Below, one piece after another: positions 5,327 to 7,792 of a stretch of DNA of 7,792 nt. Under the pieces are notes generated by a model. That model did not search any database, had not been told where the DNA came from, and was given only the letters and a program-made list of their open reading frames with translations. Location: positions 1 through 7,792 of the forward strand of contig JAMOSL010000135.1 in NCBI GenBank assembly GCA_027063105.1, read 5' to 3'. Origin of the DNA: Campylobacteraceae bacterium. GTDB lineage: Bacteria > Campylobacterota > Campylobacteria > Campylobacterales > Sulfurovaceae. The position numbers and the translations under genes are program-made. How positions within the stretch are numbered: the first letter of the stretch is position 1; every line of letters begins with the position of its first letter.

Positions 5327-7792
5327 ATGAATGCAAGAGAATATAGAAAGTTTTATCAAGAAAAGATAAGAGAAGATAATGATAAATTAAGAGATATAAA
5401 TTTTATAGGTTGTTATCATAGGGATAAAAATAATTTTCTTCTTAAAAAAGGTTTTTTTGAATTATATCATGGAGACAAAGAAGATGAAAGAGGGTTTCTA
5501 ACTTCACAAGTAGAAATAGCAGAAGATGGTCAAGCCATTTATGAATTTATACAAAATGCAGTTGATGCAAATTCAAGTCATTTTTATATATTTTGGGATG
5601 AAACTAATTTTTTGGTTATAAATGATGGAAGTAAATTTAAAAATACTGAAATAAAATCAATATTAAACTTCTCTCAAAGTACAAAATCGGAAAATCTTGA
5701 AAATAAAATAGGAAAATTTGGTATAGGTTTTAAATTAATTCATAGACTTGTGGGAAAAGATAATGGGCTAGATGAGATAATAAATGAGTATAAAGGTCCT
5801 TTATTATATTCTTGGGATAAAAATCACATTAAAAGATTTTTAAATAAAGATTTGAAAAATATTGATAAAGAATGGTTCTTTAAAATTTTATATACGAATT
5901 TTCCTTGTGGTTTGGAAGAGACGATAAAAGATAAGAAGTATCAAGATAGAGTACCTTTTAAAAGAGAAGAATACAATGATTTAATCAATTTTATTAATAA
6001 GCAAAAAATTAATTTAGATTATTTAGAAGAAGGAACTATATTTTTTCTGAAATTAGGAAAAGGTAAATCAGAATTATTGAATAATGAATTAAATAACCTA
6101 CAAAATGGTATTAAATATTCTTTAAATATTATTAAAAGTTTTAGTGAAAATAGAGATAAAAAGTTAAATGATATTAACATCAATGGACAAACAATTAAGT
6201 TAGAAAATTTAAATACTATTAAAAAAGATAATTATATATTTCTCTCTCCCATTAATCAACAAGATTCCCTTTTACTCTTTAATAAAAACAATAATGAAAA
6301 AATATCTTTTTTTAAATTCTTTCCTATGGGTGACCAAAGAAATGCTTTAAACTTTATTGTACATAGTGATAAGTTTGATATTGAATCAAATAGAAGGAAA
6401 TTACATGAAACAAATATAAATAAAGATTTATTAACAAATATATCAAATAGTTTAATAAATGAATTTGAACTTATCAAAAATAAAAATATTGAGAGGTATA
6501 GAAATATACTTTTAAATTTATATCTATCAAACCTTGAAACAGCTAATAATGATAAATTAATTCAAGAATATTTAACTTCTAATCTATACCAATATATTCA
6601 AAGTAATATTCCAACAAAAGATAATAAATTTATCAAAGATAAAAACTTAGTTAAAATTATCAATAGCCAATTAAATGTATCACTACAAAAATATTCTGAA
6701 TTTTATTTTAATGATGAGACGATTATCAAAGAAGCTAAGAGAAAACTAGGCATAAGAAAGTGGAATATCTTTGATATATTAATTAATGATAATATTGAGA
6801 GTTGGGTGCAAAAGTTAAATGAAAAAGATCATAAACAGTTTTTATTTGAATTAAATAATAATTATAAAAATAGTCCAACTATAAATGATAAAGTAATATT
6901 TCCATTTGGCAAAACTTATTTAAGTATTAATAGTATTCCTGAAAATTATTTTTTTAGAGGAACTTTTGATACTAAGACAGAACTTATTTTAGAAGAACTA
7001 GGTTTTATCTTTTCTGAAAATAATATAGCAATATATAAAAAATTATTACGCTTAAATAAAAAACCTATAAATACTTCTATGTTTACTAATTCATATACTC
7101 AAAATCAAATTTTTAATATTTTAGAAGTTTTTGAGAAATATAGTATTAAAAATTTTGCAATTTTAAAAATAGATAAAAAATATAAAATTTCATCACAAGT
7201 ATCACACACTTATATTGAAGATGAACAATTTAAAGAGTTTATTGAAGAAAATAATTATGAGAAGGTTTTAAACATCTATTTAATTCCTGATGTATTTAAA
7301 GAAAAAATTATTACTTTAACTAGGATATCAGCAAGTGATAGGGCTATAAAAGAAAGATTAATTAGAGAAAAAGAACACAAAAAGATTATTAATTTTATTA
7401 TCAAAGAAGATGATATCTTAAAAAGTCTATTTATGAAGTCTTTAGGTTCTATTAGTTTAGAAGTAAATAAAAAATATTTAAAAAGTGATTATGAGAGCAA
7501 AGTAATTAAGTTCTTTCTTCAAAATAATAGAGTCAATGAGCTTAAATCTAAAATCTATATAGATGGTGAAAGTATAGATAAGAAATTAACTTCTCCAGTG
7601 ATTAAATTTAAGTATGGTGAAGTTAGGTTAAAAGATATTAGTCCAAAATATAGACTTTCTACTATTGATGAGAATATCCCAAAGATAGCCTATAATTTTA
7701 AGGATATAAACTCCTCTCTTTTGGAAGAAAAGATATTTAATTTCAGAGAACTAGATAAAATAGAGGTATACGAAGAAGATATTGAAAGTTTT
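5327..7792 (+). CDS. large GHKL (Hsp90/sacsin/MORC-like) ATPase, N-terminal 822 residues, C-terminus beyond window edge
   Basis: One uninterrupted frame of 822 codons runs off the right edge with no stop. The ATG at 5327 has AAAGGA 8 nt upstream. Residues about 60-140 form a GHKL ATP-binding domain. The N box is EFIQNAVDA (73-81) with catalytic Glu73 and metal-binding Asn77. The G1 box is INDGSKF (98-104) with adenine-contacting Asp100 in a sacsin-like variant lacking the second Gly. FSQSTKS (115-121) leads to the G2 box IGKFGIGFKL (128-137). Further on, FFKFFPMG...NFIVHSDKFDIESNRRKL (328-359) resembles the middle-domain segment after such ATPase domains, where a conserved Arg reaches the ATP. 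Residues 360-822 are Lys/Asn/Ile-rich and unassigned; no membrane segment or nuclease motif is evident. Likely role, by inference, is an ATP-gated clamp or sensor in a defence or stress system. Alternatives are a housekeeping Hsp90-like chaperone (unlikely; HtpG signatures are absent) or a modification-associated ATPase. Confidence 0.85.
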   Translation, partial: MNAREYRKFYQEKIREDNDKLRDINFIGCYHRDKNNFLLKKGFFELYHGDKEDERGFLTSQVEIAEDGQAIYEFIQNAVDANSSHFYIFWDETNFLVINDGSKFKNTEIKSILNFSQSTKSENLENKIGKFGIGFKLIHRLVGKDNGLDEIINEYKGPLLYSWDKNHIKRFLNKDLKNIDKEWFFKILYTNFPCGLEETIKDKKYQDRVPFKREEYNDLINFINKQKINLDYLEEGTIFFLKLGKGKSELLNNELNNLQNGIKYSLNIIKSFSENRDKKLNDININGQTIKLENLNTIKKDNYIFLSPINQQDSLLLFNKNNNEKISFFKFFPMGDQRNALNFIVHSDKFDIESNRRKLHETNINKDLLTNISNSLINEFELIKNKNIERYRNILLNLYLSNLETANNDKLIQEYLTSNLYQYIQSNIPTKDNKFIKDKNLVKIINSQLNVSLQKYSEFYFNDETIIKEAKRKLGIRKWNIFDILINDNIESWVQKLNEKDHKQFLFELNNNYKNSPTINDKVIFPFGKTYLSINSIPENYFFRGTFDTKTELILEELGFIFSENNIAIYKKLLRLNKKPINTSMFTNSYTQNQIFNILEVFEKYSIKNFAILKIDKKYKISSQVSHTYIEDEQFKEFIEENNYEKVLNIYLIPDVFKEKIITLTRISASDRAIKERLIREKEHKKIINFIIKEDDILKSLFMKSLGSISLEVNKKYLKSDYESKVIKFFLQNNRVNELKSKIYIDGESIDKKLTSPVIKFKYGEVRLKDISPKYRLSTIDENIPKIAYNFKDINSSLLEEKIFNFRELDKIEVYEEDIESF

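Noticed and set aside
6256..6477. 73-codon open frame on the minus strand
   Set aside because: It is antisense within the GHKL ATPase gene. Its hydrophobic look comes from the complement of Lys/Asn-rich codons.
5327..7792. HtpG, MutL, GyrB or sensor histidine kinase
   Set aside because: The G1 box lacks the usual DxGxG, no H-box, TOPRIM or receiver partner is visible, and the long Lys/Asn-rich region after the ATPase domain does not match these families.

Overview
The window looks like a chromosomal segment of a mesophilic Campylobacterota (Epsilonproteobacteria) species. It is very AT-rich, and its left half carries the gene order nudH/rppH - lysC - hobA - holB. HobA, a DnaA-binding replication initiator factor, is known only from this phylum, and Helicobacter pylori has the same block (HP1228-HP1231, from memory). 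The codon usage and protein style would fit Sulfurimonas, Sulfurovum or Arcobacter relatives, but I cannot fix the genus.

Bases 1-2680 (minus strand) form one tight operon. It runs nudH/rppH (RNA 5'-end pyrophosphohydrolase), lysC (aspartokinase), hobA, then holB (DNA polymerase III delta', running off the left edge). Junctions are 0 bp (TAA abutting ATG), 12 bp, and a 4-base GTGA overlap. lysC also contains a strong internal Shine-Dalgarno and ATG, placed where alpha2beta2 aspartokinases start their separate beta (ACT-domain) subunit.

Bases 2681-3816 hold a short divergent promoter region and hemW on the plus strand, a radical-SAM heme chaperone of the HemN-like family. Bases 3817-4093 are a non-coding convergent spacer with a hairpin after hemW and a two-copy imperfect tandem repeat.

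Bases 4094-5212 (minus) encode an AAA-type ATP-binding protein with a perfect Walker A, an atypical Walker B (Asp-Asn), a probable winged helix and a C-terminal domain I cannot assign firmly. A 58-bp spacer with overlapping back-to-back -10 elements separates it from the right-hand block.

Bases 5271-7792 (plus) look like accessory DNA. A 16-codon leader ORF with an excellent ribosome binding site ends 5 bp before a long open frame of at least 822 codons that leaves the window without a stop. Its N-terminus is a GHKL (Hsp90/sacsin/MORC-like) ATPase with recognisable N, G1 and G2 boxes. Large proteins of this architecture recur in prokaryotic conflict and anti-phage loci, so this gene is the best candidate here for a poorly described system. 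That role is inference: its partners and C-terminus lie outside the window.
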